DNA from: Shewanella kaireitica | Lineage (GTDB): Bacteria; Pseudomonadota; Gammaproteobacteria; Enterobacterales; Shewanellaceae | Direction of reading: 5' to 3' | NCBI RefSeq assembly: GCF_023284045.1 | Contig: NZ_JAKIKQ010000005.1 | Span: forward strand, 62,001-126,000 | Length of the DNA: 64,000 bases | Shown: positions 1 to 9,314 of the stretch, piece after piece | How the letters are laid out: every line of letters begins with the position of its first letter | Numbering within the stretch: the stretch's first letter is position 1 | The notes under the pieces: generated by a model | The model's input: only the letters and a program-made list of their open reading frames with translations | Told to the model about the DNA's origin: nothing | The model's database searches: none | Position numbers and translations under genes: made by a program

Positions 1-511
1 GGGTATAAGAGAGGGTCAAGGTAGTGATGGAGTCCGGTAATTCTGGGTCCACATAAAAGATAAGTGGTAGATCGGCCGTTGCTGTTGCAGCTAATACTTG
101 CTGATTAAAACAAAAGCACTCTGTTTTATTAAAATAGGCAGCCCCTTGTCCTGGAGACACCGACGGTATTGCTTGGCCTACGATATGATTCGCAGACAAA
201 TTCTTAGCAACAAAGTGAGTGCGGATAAGCTCTCCAGGGTGAACTTGCATACTGTTCATTTGAGGTTTGAACTCCCAGGGCATGTCACTTTGCACTTGGG
301 AAACAAATTCAATGGTGACTGTTCTATTTTTATCTACCGTAACGGGCTTATAAACACTGGCGGTACTTTGAGTCTTACCGTTTATACCTAGCGTGTCGCA
401 TAGCACGTCATACAGCGGCACGAGAGCAAAGCCGAAACCAAACATACCCACAGCGCCAAATAGCAGCATGGTAATTAACTTTCGGTTTGACTTGCTCTGT
501 GGCTGGCTCAT
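1..511 (-). CDS. ctaG: Cytochrome c oxidase assembly protein CtaG/Cox11 (partial, 3' end outside window)
   Basis: A copper chaperone that delivers copper to the CuB site of cytochrome oxidase subunit I; it is membrane-anchored with a periplasmic domain. The minus-strand frame is open from an ATG at 511 to the window edge (170 codons). The N-terminus has one membrane segment (about residues 11-30, followed by VPLYDVLC). The copper-binding CFCF motif lies near residues 132-135 in the context KTECFCFNQQ, and FYVDPELP follows, as in the Cox11 family. It starts 2 bases after the ctaD stop, so it is the third gene of the coxB-ctaD-ctaG operon. The C-terminus is cut off by the window edge. Confidence 0.93.
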   Translation of the reverse strand, partial: MSQPQSKSNRKLITMLLFGAVGMFGFGFALVPLYDVLCDTLGINGKTQSTASVYKPVTVDKNRTVTIEFVSQVQSDMPWEFKPQMNSMQVHPGELIRTHFVAKNLSANHIVGQAIPSVSPGQGAAYFNKTECFCFNQQVLAATATADLPLIFYVDPELPDSITTLTLSYT

Positions 512-513
512 TT

Positions 514-2115
514 TTATTTCACCTCAGGTGGTGTTGTAAACGAGTGGTATGGCGCAGGGCTTGGTATTGTCCATTCCAATCCTTCAGCTCCTTCCCATGG
601 CTTGGCGGGGGCTTTTTCACCGCCACGAATACATTTGATGACTACCGCTAAAAAGATTAGCTGCGATAATCCAAAGGCAAAGCCACCAATCGATACGATC
701 TGGTTGACGTCAGCAAACTGAATAGCGTAATCAGGTATTCGGCGAGGCATACCGGCTAGCCCAAGGAAATGCATCGGGAAGAACAGTACGTTAACGGAGA
801 TAACTGAACACCAAAAATGCCAGCGACCTAAGCTCTCGCTGTACATGTTGCCAGTCCATTTAGGTAGCCAGTAGTACGCTGCAGCCATAATGGAAAATAT
901 CGCACCGGTGACTAATACATAGTGAAAATGCGCTACTACAAAGTAAGTATCGTGGTACTGGAAATCTGCAGGTGTAATCGCCAGCATCAAACCAGAGAAT
1001 CCGCCAATGGTGAACAGAATGATAAACGCCACGGCAAACAGCATAGGGGTTTCAAAACTTATCGATCCGCGCCACATGGTAGCGACCCAGTTAAATACCT
1101 TAACTCCAGTTGGGACAGCGATGAGCATTGTGCAATACATGAAGAAGAGTTCGGCAAACACCGGCATCCCTGTGGTAAACATGTGATGCGCCCAAACTAA
1201 AAATGACAACACGGCAATACTGGCTGTTGCATACACCATTGAGGCATAACCAAATAAAGGTTTGCGGCTAAAGGCGGGGACAATAGCGGAGATAATACCA
1301 AATGATGGCAAAATCATAATGTACACTTCTGGGTGACCAAAGAACCAGAAGATATGCTGGAACATGACAGGGTCACCGCCGCCAGCGGCATCGAAGAAGC
1401 TGGTGGCAAAGTATTTATCGGTTAACACCATAGTGACTGCGCCAGCTAACACTGGCATCACTGCGATGAGCAGGAATGCGGTAATTAACCAGGTCCAAAC
1501 AAACAACGGCAATTTCATCCATGTCATACCAGGAGCACGCATATTGACGATGGTTACGACAACGTTAATGGCGCCCATTATCGAGCTTATTCCCATAATG
1601 TGAACGGAGAAAACGAATAGTGCTGTGCTGTCTGGGCTATAAGTTGTCGAAAGAGGCGCGTAGAAAGTCCAGCCAAAGTTTGGCCCACCTCCTTCCATGA
1701 ACAGCGAGCTTAATAGGATGGTAAACGCGAAGGGTAAAATCCAAAAACTCCAGTTGTTCATTCGCGGTAGCGCCATATCTGGCGCACCGATCATCATGGG
1801 GATCAGCCAGTTAGCTAAGCCCGTAAAGGCTGGCATCACTGCACCAAAAACCATCACTAAACCGTGTACCGTGGTCATCTGGTTGAAAAAGTTGGGCTCC
1901 ACCAGTTGCAAACCGGGCTGAAATAACTCAGCTCGGATAACCATAGCCATTGCGCCACCAGTAAGGAACATAATGAAACTGAACCAAAGGTAGAGCGTGC
2001 CGATATCTTTGTGGTTAGTGGTTAATATCCAGCGCATAATGCCTTTTGGCGCCCCATGATGGTCATCATGGTGATCGTCGTGAGCGGCTGGTGTATCTTG
2101 TGTAATAGTGCTCAT
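514..2115 (-). CDS. ctaD: Cytochrome c oxidase subunit I (aa3/caa3 type)
   Basis: Catalytic subunit of the proton-pumping heme-copper oxidase, holding heme a, heme a3 and CuB; inner membrane. The 533 residues match the usual length of about 530 and give around 12 hydrophobic segments. Seen directly: TTNHKDIGTLY near the N-terminus, the GHPEVY motif (proton-channel glutamate and CuB ligand region), the histidine pair in VWAHHMFTTGM, and the heme ligand region DTYFVVAHFHYVL. The His/Asp-rich start (residues 12-20) is a family-variable extension. It lies 9 bases downstream of coxB and 2 bases before ctaG, so it is clearly cotranscribed. Confidence 0.97.
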   Translation of the reverse strand: MSTITQDTPAAHDDHHDDHHGAPKGIMRWILTTNHKDIGTLYLWFSFIMFLTGGAMAMVIRAELFQPGLQLVEPNFFNQMTTVHGLVMVFGAVMPAFTGLANWLIPMMIGAPDMALPRMNNWSFWILPFAFTILLSSLFMEGGGPNFGWTFYAPLSTTYSPDSTALFVFSVHIMGISSIMGAINVVVTIVNMRAPGMTWMKLPLFVWTWLITAFLLIAVMPVLAGAVTMVLTDKYFATSFFDAAGGGDPVMFQHIFWFFGHPEVYIMILPSFGIISAIVPAFSRKPLFGYASMVYATASIAVLSFLVWAHHMFTTGMPVFAELFFMYCTMLIAVPTGVKVFNWVATMWRGSISFETPMLFAVAFIILFTIGGFSGLMLAITPADFQYHDTYFVVAHFHYVLVTGAIFSIMAAAYYWLPKWTGNMYSESLGRWHFWCSVISVNVLFFPMHFLGLAGMPRRIPDYAIQFADVNQIVSIGGFAFGLSQLIFLAVVIKCIRGGEKAPAKPWEGAEGLEWTIPSPAPYHSFTTPPEVK

Positions 2116-2124
2116 TTTAATCCC

Positions 2125-3696
2125 TTACTTTCCGTGGCCATCAACATCAGAAGCCTGAACAGCATCACCGGAGTCATTGCCCCAAGCGTTACGCTCATAA
2201 GTGATAACAGCGGCAAGCTCTTGCGGTGTTAGTTGAGAGCTAAACCCCTGCATTGCTGTGCCTGGTTTACCATTGATCACAATTTCTAAATGATCTGTAA
2301 CTGGGCCGGTAATGATTGGACTTTCGATTAAAGAGGGGAAAGCGCCAGGTAGTCCGGTTCCAGCTGCTTGATGACAAGCGACACACTTAATCATGTAAAC
2401 TTTCTGACCCATGGCCATCAATTCATCCATGCTTAAGTCATCTAACACCGCAGCCTTAACATCTTCAACAGCTTCATTTACAGTCTCCGTGACAGTCGAT
2501 GTAGCTTGATCGGCAGCTGGGAGTTTTGCAGGTAATGTTGCCGGTACCGCAGTGGAATTGCCAGGTACAGCAGGGGCAGACTCTTCCGAGCTGACATCAG
2601 CGGCTTGAACCGAGTCGCCGGAGTTATTGCCCCAAGCATTACGCTCAAAAGTGACCACCGCAGCAATCTCAGTAGCGGTTAACTGCTTGGCAAAAGCTTG
2701 CATCGCAGTGCCCGGTTTACCGTTAACCACGATATCAATATGGTCCGCAACCGGACCTTTAATCATCGGACTACCAATAAGTGAAGGGAATACGCCGGGT
2801 AAGCCTGCCCCATTCGGTTGATGACATGCGGCACAACGAGCCATATATATCTGCTCTCCTTGAGTCATCAGTTCTTCCATACTCAAGGTTTTAGAAAGTG
2901 CTGCTTTAGCCGCTGCCTGCGCATTATTGGCAGCTTGTTGTTGAGCGATAAGCCAGTTATCAAAATCTGCTTCCGACAGAGCTTCCACCACAATGGGCAT
3001 AAAACCATGGTCCTTACCGCATAGCTCAGCACATTGACCGCGGTATACACCAGGTTTATCTATCTTGGTCCAAGCTTCATTGATAAAACCTGGGTTAGCA
3101 TCTTTCTTAACTGCAAAAGCTGGTACCCACCAAGAGTGAATAACGTCTTCCGAGGTCATTAAAAAGCGGACTTTGCGATTAATCGGCAATACCAGGGGCT
3201 TATCTACCTCCAGTAAATAGTGCTCACCTTTAGCCTCGGTACCTTCTATCTGTTCGCGAGGAGTGGACATTAAACTGTAAAACTCTACATCTTGATTGAA
3301 GTAGCTGTAATGCCACTTCCATTGCGAACCCGTAACTTTAATCGTTAGGTCTGCATCGCTTGGATCTTCCATGGCAATGAGTGTTTTGGTTGCCGGAATA
3401 GCCATGATGATAAGAATAATAAAAGGCACCACAGTCCATAATATTTCGACTTTAGTACTTTCATGAAAGTTGGCGGCGACTGCGCCTTTTGATTTGCGGT
3501 GGTTGATCATGGCATAAATCATCACGCCAAAAACAACTAAGCCAATAGCACAACAGATGTAAAGGATGATCATGTGCAGGCTATAAACCTGTTCACTGAT
3601 CGCCGTCACGCCCTCTGTCATATTAAGTGGCATTTCTGATGCAAAAAGTGCAGGCGTAAATATTAGCGCCAACACACAATACAACAATTGCTTCAC
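2125..3696 (-). CDS. coxB: Cytochrome c oxidase subunit II with two fused cytochrome c domains
   Basis: Electron-entry subunit of the caa3 oxidase. The 523 residues show a signal-like N-terminus, two membrane helices (about 38-60 and 85-105), then the CuA domain with the CxExCGxxHxxM motif (CAELCGKDHGFM). After it come two class I cytochrome c domains with heme sites CAACH and CVACH, each followed by an NGKPGTAMQ methionine-ligand region. The two c domains are about two thirds identical over about 95 residues (counted by eye) and are joined by an Ala/Pro/Thr/Glu-rich linker. Ordinary caa3 subunit II has one c domain, so this is an internal duplication. First gene of the operon. Confidence 0.95.
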   Translation of the reverse strand: MKQLLYCVLALIFTPALFASEMPLNMTEGVTAISEQVYSLHMIILYICCAIGLVVFGVMIYAMINHRKSKGAVAANFHESTKVEILWTVVPFIILIIMAIPATKTLIAMEDPSDADLTIKVTGSQWKWHYSYFNQDVEFYSLMSTPREQIEGTEAKGEHYLLEVDKPLVLPINRKVRFLMTSEDVIHSWWVPAFAVKKDANPGFINEAWTKIDKPGVYRGQCAELCGKDHGFMPIVVEALSEADFDNWLIAQQQAANNAQAAAKAALSKTLSMEELMTQGEQIYMARCAACHQPNGAGLPGVFPSLIGSPMIKGPVADHIDIVVNGKPGTAMQAFAKQLTATEIAAVVTFERNAWGNNSGDSVQAADVSSEESAPAVPGNSTAVPATLPAKLPAADQATSTVTETVNEAVEDVKAAVLDDLSMDELMAMGQKVYMIKCVACHQAAGTGLPGAFPSLIESPIITGPVTDHLEIVINGKPGTAMQGFSSQLTPQELAAVITYERNAWGNDSGDAVQASDVDGHGK

Positions 3697-4048
3697 TAGA
3701 CTTCTCCTCTGTCAACAAGACAAAGAAGAGTCACACAGTAAGTCTCTGCTCTATGTAAACTCTTCAGTTCCCAAAAAAGCAACGATGACTTCAAAGTGCA
3801 TGAGTGGCGTGTCTATCGTGTCGTTATATTATGTGGCGACTATCGATATGACTTTTGTAATTTCCAGTATCTATCTACTGGTTAGTGTAACCACTTTGGC
3901 ACCTACGGCTGAAATATATCAGGCCGATCTCAGTCTTCATATACTCTAAAAGGATCTACAGTCCGTACATAAAGACCGACGACTAAATCGCTCGGATATA
4001 ACAAAAATATCGTTGTTATCAGTTCCTACCCTACTTGGTGTTGAAATA

Positions 4049-4062
4049 TTGATCAAGATCAC
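4049..4062. promoter_or_regulatory. Candidate FNR/EtrA (CRP-family) binding site
   Basis: The 14-mer TTGATCAAGATCAC matches the FNR consensus TTGAT-N4-ATCAA at 9 of 10 defined positions. It lies 353 bases upstream of the coxB start, far for a classical activator site, so it could act as a repressor site or belong to a long-leader promoter. Oxygen-responsive control of a terminal oxidase is plausible but inferred. Confidence 0.4.
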
Positions 4063-4090
4063 TTTTTGACTAATTTCACGTGTTAGGGAA

Positions 4091-4117
4091 ATAAAAAAGC
4101 TTCCTGAGAGGAAGCTT
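4091..4117 (-). terminator. Rho-independent terminator of lexA-sulA
   Basis: A perfect 9-bp stem (AAGCTTCCT / AGGAAGCTT, 4097-4105 with 4109-4117) has a 3-base loop. On the minus strand it runs into a T-rich tail (TTTTTTAT). It lies 24 bases beyond the sulA stop. Confidence 0.85.
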
Positions 4118-4140
4118 AGAAGGGTAATAGAAATAATGGT

Positions 4141-4653
4141 TTAATGCATAGAGGTGAATAATGAACCTTGATTAAGTATCTTATCCTGTGTGTTTATTGC
4201 GCTGTCAGGTAAGTGAGCATTCGCATTTTCAATCACTATACCTAGTGCTTGGGCACTCTTAGCAACTAATTGTAGACGTCTGTTATCACGTGCATCTAGG
4301 CTATTTGCCCAAGTAATGACTGCACTTGATGTGCCGCTTGTGAGCGCTTTTTCCATTGCCCATAAGGTTTCGACTTCATCTTTAGCATGCACAAGGAGGA
4401 TTCTATCCATACGTACACCAGCCGCAGCTAGCATTTGCTTATAGCCTATATTAGGTGGGCTAATCAATACGATCCAGCGACCCTGTTGGCTCAATTGAGC
4501 CAACTGAGCGCTAATCTTTGTTAGCTCATTACGCCCTTGAGTGTGAGATACCATAGTTTCTATATCTACAACTGTTTTTTTCGTCATGGTAGCGGCTGGA
4601 ATATCTTGCCACAGACCCGGATGACGAGGGCTAACACCTAATAATTTGTTCAT
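4141..4653 (-). CDS. sulA: SOS cell-division inhibitor SulA
   Basis: SulA binds FtsZ and blocks septation during the SOS response; cytoplasmic. The product is about 170 residues, as usual for SulA. The central segment ([17 protein letters not shown] ... ILLVHAKDE) has the RecA/SulA-like fold pattern. I chose ATG at 4653: it overlaps the lexA stop as ATGA and has GGAG 7 bases upstream. An in-frame TTG at 4659 would add two residues but is less well placed. The overlap shows translational coupling, so control comes from the two LexA boxes before lexA. The sequence is diverged from E. coli SulA, so the call also rests on operon context. Confidence 0.85.
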   Translation of the reverse strand: MNKLLGVSPRHPGLWQDIPAATMTKKTVVDIETMVSHTQGRNELTKISAQLAQLSQQGRWIVLISPPNIGYKQMLAAAGVRMDRILLVHAKDEVETLWAMEKALTSGTSSAVITWANSLDARDNRRLQLVAKSAQALGIVIENANAHLPDSAINTQDKILNQGSLFTSMH

Positions 4654-5270
4654 TGCCAATCTCCATTGCGGATCACGCCAACTGCTAGTCCTTCAATACT
4701 TAAACTCTGGTTAGCTAGATCGACTTCTATTGGTGAATATTCTTCATTTTCAGCATGCAAAAAGACTTTATTGCCTTTCTTTTCAAAGCGCTTAACGGTT
4801 ACGTCATCTTCCACTCGAGCAACAACAACTTGGCCGTTACGTGCTTGCTGACTTTTATGCACTGCTAACAGATCACCTTCGAGTATGCCAATATCCTTCA
4901 TACTGTCACCACGGACTCGCAATAGAAAATCAGCTGAGGGACGGAACATGGCTGGGTCAACTTTATAGTGTTGTTCAACGTGCTCTTGGGCGAGAATCGG
5001 CTCACCTGCTGCAACTTGCCCAATTAAAGGCAAACCGAGTTCGGCCTCTTCCGGTTCCTCTTGAGTGAGTCGAATACCTCTAGAGGTTCCAGGTATGATC
5101 TCAATACACCCCTTTTTAGCCAGTGCTTTTAAATGCTCTTCAGCGGCATTGGCAGACTTAAAGCCTAAACGTCTTGCTATTTCAGCACGAGTAGGTGGCA
5201 TACCTGTGTCAGAAATGTTTCGTTTAATTAGCTCTAAAATTTCCGCTTGGCGCGGTGTAAGTGGTCTCAT
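4650..5270 (-). CDS. lexA: SOS repressor LexA
   Basis: Transcriptional repressor and self-cleaving serine peptidase (S24) controlling the DNA damage regulon. The 206 residues compare with 202 in E. coli. The winged-helix DNA-binding domain occupies residues 1-70 (start [12 protein letters not shown]). The cleavage site is Ala88-Gly89 in QVAAGEP. The catalytic Ser123 lies in GDSMKDIG and Lys160 in [10 protein letters not shown]. Two tandem CTG-N10-CAG boxes lie directly before the start codon, giving autoregulation. It is translationally coupled to sulA downstream. Confidence 0.98.
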   Translation of the reverse strand: MRPLTPRQAEILELIKRNISDTGMPPTRAEIARRLGFKSANAAEEHLKALAKKGCIEIIPGTSRGIRLTQEEPEEAELGLPLIGQVAAGEPILAQEHVEQHYKVDPAMFRPSADFLLRVRGDSMKDIGILEGDLLAVHKSQQARNGQVVVARVEDDVTVKRFEKKGNKVFLHAENEEYSPIEVDLANQSLSIEGLAVGVIRNGDWQ

Positions 5271-5278
5271 GCTTGAAC

Positions 5279-5294
5279 CTGTTTTTCTATACAG
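5279..5294. promoter_or_regulatory. LexA (SOS) box, proximal copy
   Basis: CTG-TTTTTCTATA-CAG matches the gammaproteobacterial LexA operator CTG-N10-CAG. Its near edge is 9 bases from the lexA start codon. Confidence 0.85.
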
Positions 5295-5297
5295 TAC

Positions 5298-5313
5298 CTG
5301 TTAGTATATACAG
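5298..5313. promoter_or_regulatory. LexA (SOS) box, distal copy
   Basis: CTG-TTAGTATATA-CAG is a second operator whose start is 19 bases from that of the first. This tandem pair mirrors the two-operator layout known for E. coli lexA. The AT-rich core fits the consensus better than the proximal copy. Confidence 0.9.
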
Positions 5314-5581
5314 TAATTGATTCAGTGCAAGTATTAACCAAATTAATGTAAGCATAAGTTAAATTTACATTTATATGGTGTCACTTTAAATGTTGGCCTG
5401 TGTGGCAACTGACTGGGGGGGAATAGCTTGGATCTAGAGTTAATACACTAAATTGTAACTAAGTCATTGTTCTATAAATACACGGTAGCTTCCGGTGCAG
5501 ATTGTAAAGCAATTGCGCAAATCGTCGGAAATTCTGGTATTCTACGAGGTTATTAGAAGCGACTAACACTGCAAGCGAATC

Positions 5582-8005
5582 ATGTCGAAAAAAGACTCTC
5601 TTTGGTTTAAATCTTTACGCTGGATCCAGAAAAAGTTGGTACACACTATTGTGGTACCTCATGATCCTTTTGATGATCTCAATCTCGATCCAAGCAAGCC
5701 ACTCGTATATGTCATGAAAACAGAATCTGTGAGTGACATTGCTGCTTTAAGTGAAATGACAGGCACACTAGGCCTGCCTAGTCCTTATGATGACTTAGAA
5801 GTTAATGGCGTGAGTGCGCCGCGTGTTGTCTGCCTTGAAGGCAGCAAACCGTTATTTGGTGAGCGAGAAAGTGCTGAGCAGTATTTACACTGCTTCAAAC
5901 GCTTGCTGAGCGTACATAAGCAAAATACTGAACTCGATATTCAGCTAGTGCCTGTAAGCCTTTATTGGGGACGCACCCCAGGTAAAGAAGATGACACTAT
6001 GCGCGCGGCTGTTTTGGAACGTCAAAATCCAACTTGGCTACGTAAATGTTTGATGATCTTGTTTCTTGGCCGTCATAATTTCGTCCAGTTTTCTAACGCG
6101 GTGTCATTGCGCTATATGGCGGATGAACACGGTACAGATAAACGTATCGCCCAAAAGCTCGCGCGCGTAGCTCGAGTGCACTTTCAGCGTCAACGCAAAG
6201 TGATGACAGGGCCACAACTGCCTAAGCGACAAGCACTTTTCCATGCTTTGCTTAAATCGGATTCGATTACTAAAGCGATAAAAGAGGAGGCGGCCAGCAA
6301 AAAAATCTCAGAAGCTGAGGCTCGCGCCAAAGCAATGGAATATCTTGATGAAGTTGCTGCCGACTACTCTGATAGTTTGGTACGTATAGCCGAGCGTTTT
6401 CTAACTTGGCTGTGGAATAAGCTATATAAAGGGATCAACATTAAGGGCGCGGAGCAGATCCGTCAGCTACACCATGATGGTCACGAAATAGTTTATGTGC
6501 CCTGCCATCGTAGCCATATGGACTACTTGTTGCTGTCTTACATTCTTTATTACCAAGGTATGGTGCCACCGCATATTGCTGCAGGTATTAATCTTAACTT
6601 CTGGCCAGCAGGGCCGATGTTCCGTCGTGGCGGCGCATTCTTTATTCGTCGTAGTTTCCGTGGTAATAAACTTTACACCGCAGTATTCCGTGAATATTTA
6701 GATCAGCTCTTCACTAAAGGTTACTCGGTTGAGTACTTCACTGAAGGTGGACGCTCACGTACTGGTCGTTTATTGGCGCCTAAAACAGGCATGATTGCGA
6801 TGACGCTTAATAGCGTTCTGCGCGGTGTTGAACGCCCTGTAACACTTGTGCCCGTTTACTTGGGTTATGACCATGTAATGGAAGTGGCTACTTACCATAA
6901 AGAGTTAAGCGGGAAAAAGAAAAAGAAAGAATCTGTCTGGCAGGTATTTGGTGCCATTCGTAAGCTAGGTAACTTTGGTCAAGGTTATGTGAACTTTGGT
7001 AAGCCGATAACGCTGCATAATTTCTTAAATGATGAAGTGCCTAATTGGCGCGATGATGTCGCCCAAGATCCTGAGCAAAAACCAACTTGGCTAACGCCAG
7101 CAGTGAATACGTTAGCTAGCCAAGTAATGACTAATATTAACGATGCGGCAGCAGTCAGTTCTGTGACGTTAACGAGCTTGGTATTACTGGCATCAGAGCA
7201 AAATGCACTAGAACGTAGTCAGCTTGAAAAGCAGTTAGATCTTTACCTTACATTGTTAAAAGAGCTGCCTTATACCGAGTACACTTCCGTCCCCGAGGGG
7301 AGTGGTAAAGATTTAGTTTCGCAAGGTCTTGAGCTGAAGAAGATTCAGATTGAAAGTGATGCGCTTGGCGACATTATCTCTATTGATGACAGTATTGCGA
7401 TAACGATGACTTATTATCGTAATAACATCATTCATCTGTTGGTGGTTCCTTCACTGATCGCAGCCTGTTTATTGCGTAAAGAGCGTTGCACTCGTGATGA
7501 TGTTGTGTGTGTAATTAATGACTTTTATCCACTGCTTCAAGCCGAATTATTTATGGGCATTGAAGATCCTAAGGTCTACGCGAATAGCATCTTAGATATC
7601 TTTGTTGCGCAGGGATTGGTGGTTGAAAATGGTCACTTTGAAGTTGCCGATGACAAAGTTAATCAGTTGCTATTGCTGTCTGGCACCATCGACGAAACGA
7701 TGCAACGTTACGCTATCTTATTTAACTTGTTAGCGGTGAAACCTAACATGGAGCGCTCAGAGTTAGAGCGCGATAGCCATCGCCTTGCACAAAGGCTGGG
7801 AGCACTTCACGGTATTACTGCGCCAGAGTTCTACGACAAGAAGCTATACGCTACGCTAAGCGTTAAATTAAAAGAGTTAGGTCATCTAACCGATAGCGAA
7901 GGCTGTAGTGATATCAAACGTATAAAAGATAGAGCTAATTTGCTACTGCGTTCATCCGTTAGACAGACGATTGTTGATAGCGTTAATGCGGAGCAAAAAG
8001 ATTAA
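5582..8005 (+). CDS. plsB: Glycerol-3-phosphate 1-O-acyltransferase PlsB
   Basis: Membrane-bound enzyme that acylates sn-glycerol-3-phosphate at position 1, the first step of phospholipid synthesis, using acyl-CoA or acyl-ACP. The 807 residues match the E. coli length. Acyltransferase block I is HRSHMD (HX4D, residues 309-314). It is followed by [13 protein letters not shown] (block II) and [11 protein letters not shown] (block III). The long N- and C-terminal regions are typical of PlsB and not of PlsC. The permease gene starts immediately after the stop codon. The 311-base gap upstream, shared with lexA, shows no obvious strong Shine-Dalgarno for plsB. Confidence 0.97.
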   Translation: MSKKDSLWFKSLRWIQKKLVHTIVVPHDPFDDLNLDPSKPLVYVMKTESVSDIAALSEMTGTLGLPSPYDDLEVNGVSAPRVVCLEGSKPLFGERESAEQYLHCFKRLLSVHKQNTELDIQLVPVSLYWGRTPGKEDDTMRAAVLERQNPTWLRKCLMILFLGRHNFVQFSNAVSLRYMADEHGTDKRIAQKLARVARVHFQRQRKVMTGPQLPKRQALFHALLKSDSITKAIKEEAASKKISEAEARAKAMEYLDEVAADYSDSLVRIAERFLTWLWNKLYKGINIKGAEQIRQLHHDGHEIVYVPCHRSHMDYLLLSYILYYQGMVPPHIAAGINLNFWPAGPMFRRGGAFFIRRSFRGNKLYTAVFREYLDQLFTKGYSVEYFTEGGRSRTGRLLAPKTGMIAMTLNSVLRGVERPVTLVPVYLGYDHVMEVATYHKELSGKKKKKESVWQVFGAIRKLGNFGQGYVNFGKPITLHNFLNDEVPNWRDDVAQDPEQKPTWLTPAVNTLASQVMTNINDAAAVSSVTLTSLVLLASEQNALERSQLEKQLDLYLTLLKELPYTEYTSVPEGSGKDLVSQGLELKKIQIESDALGDIISIDDSIAITMTYYRNNIIHLLVVPSLIAACLLRKERCTRDDVVCVINDFYPLLQAELFMGIEDPKVYANSILDIFVAQGLVVENGHFEVADDKVNQLLLLSGTIDETMQRYAILFNLLAVKPNMERSELERDSHRLAQRLGALHGITAPEFYDKKLYATLSVKLKELGHLTDSEGCSDIKRIKDRANLLLRSSVRQTIVDSVNAEQKD

Positions 8006-9262
8006 ATGGCAAATCATATGAATGCGGCCAAAAACAAGGCTGAAGGAAAATCACTATTAGGCGGCGCAATGATTATTGCGGGAACGACCGTTGGCGCGGG
8101 CATGTTCTCCTTACCTGTAGTGGGCGCAGGCATGTGGTTTGGCTACTCAATGTTAATGTTGGTAGGCATATGGTTTTGTATGTTGGTGTCTGGTTTGATG
8201 TTGTTAGAGACTAACCTTCATTTTGAACCAGGCTCCAGTTTCGACACACTCACTAAAACCACGCTTGGCCAATTTTGGCGCATCGTCAATGGGCTTTCCA
8301 TTGCCTTTGTTTTATATATTCTGACTTACGCCTACATAAGTGGTGGCAGTTCAATCGTTAACCATAGTCTTGAAGGGCTGGGGATAAGCTTACCGCAAAG
8401 TCTTGCTGGGCTAGTGTTTGCTGCGGTATTGGCTACCATCGTTATCATCAGCACCAAAGCCGTAGATAGGATCACCACCATTATGCTTGGCGGTATGATC
8501 ATTACCTTCTTCTTGGCTGTTGGTAATCTATTGATAGATGTCGATACCAGTAAATTGTTCGTGCCCGATGGCGAAACAAGTTATGCACCATACCTATTGG
8601 CGGCACTGCCTTTTGGTTTAGCGAGCTTTGGTTACCATGGTAACGTTCCTAGCTTAGTTAAGTACTACGGCAATCAACCAAAGACTATTATTAAGGCGCT
8701 GTTCATTGGTACCTTTATTGCCTTAGTCATTTATAGCTGCTGGTTAGTTGCGACTATGGGTAACATTCCTCGTAGTCAGTTTGTCGATATTATTGCTCAA
8801 GGCGGTAATATGGGCGTATTGGTGGGTGCGTTATCGGAAGTTATCGCGAGTAGTTGGTTAAACACCATGTTAACCCTCTTTGCTAACTTGGCCGTGGCTT
8901 CATCTTTCTTAGGCGTGACCTTAGGTTTGTTTGATTACCTTGCCGATCTATTTGGGTTTGATGAGTCTCGCCAAGGGCGTTTAAAAACGGCAGCAGTGAC
9001 ATTTATTCCACCAACTATTTTAGGTATTTTATTCCCGAATGGTTTCCTTATCGCGATTGGTTTTGCCGCATTAGCAGCCACCATTTGGGCGGCTATCGTC
9101 CCAGCAATGATGGCTTATAAGTCGCGTAAAATCTTTGCTGACAGTGAAGGTTTTAGAGTCCCTGGTGGCACGCCATTGATCGCAGTGGTGATTGTATTTG
9201 GTATTGTTACCGGTGCTTGTCATCTACTCGCGATGGCTGGGATTTTACCCGTCTACGGTTAA
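8006..9262 (+). CDS. tyrP: Aromatic amino acid permease (TyrP/Mtr type, HAAAP family)
   Basis: Inner-membrane proton symporter for tyrosine or tryptophan, of the hydroxy/aromatic amino acid permease family. The 418 residues give about 11 hydrophobic segments. The family start motif [19 protein letters not shown] is at residues 20-38 and GYHGNVPSL follows mid-protein. The ATG at 8006 directly abuts the plsB TAA, with GGAG about 12 bases upstream inside plsB. An ATG at 8018 is an alternative start. Tyrosine versus tryptophan preference cannot be read from the sequence. A strong terminator follows at 9291-9314. Confidence 0.88.
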   Translation: MANHMNAAKNKAEGKSLLGGAMIIAGTTVGAGMFSLPVVGAGMWFGYSMLMLVGIWFCMLVSGLMLLETNLHFEPGSSFDTLTKTTLGQFWRIVNGLSIAFVLYILTYAYISGGSSIVNHSLEGLGISLPQSLAGLVFAAVLATIVIISTKAVDRITTIMLGGMIITFFLAVGNLLIDVDTSKLFVPDGETSYAPYLLAALPFGLASFGYHGNVPSLVKYYGNQPKTIIKALFIGTFIALVIYSCWLVATMGNIPRSQFVDIIAQGGNMGVLVGALSEVIASSWLNTMLTLFANLAVASSFLGVTLGLFDYLADLFGFDESRQGRLKTAAVTFIPPTILGILFPNGFLIAIGFAALAATIWAAIVPAMMAYKSRKIFADSEGFRVPGGTPLIAVVIVFGIVTGACHLLAMAGILPVYG

Positions 9263-9290
9263 ATACGTATTTAGCCGCAGATTGAAATAA

Positions 9291-9314
9291 AGCCTCTTAA
9301 AGAGGCTTTTTGTT
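9291..9314 (+). terminator. Rho-independent terminator after tyrP
   Basis: An 8-bp stem AGCCTCTT / AAGAGGCT (9291-9298 with 9300-9307) is followed by TTTTTGTTTTTT on the plus strand. It overlaps the last codons of the convergent AraC-type gene, so it may serve both directions. Confidence 0.85.

Larger units (their letters stand above)
3697..4140. other. Intergenic region upstream of coxB and downstream of sulA
   Basis: These 444 bases hold no convincing gene. They contain the promoter region of the leftward cox operon, a candidate FNR/EtrA-like box (4049-4062) and the leftward terminator of lexA-sulA (4091-4117). No further strong signal was recognised between 3740 and 4040. Confidence 0.7.
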
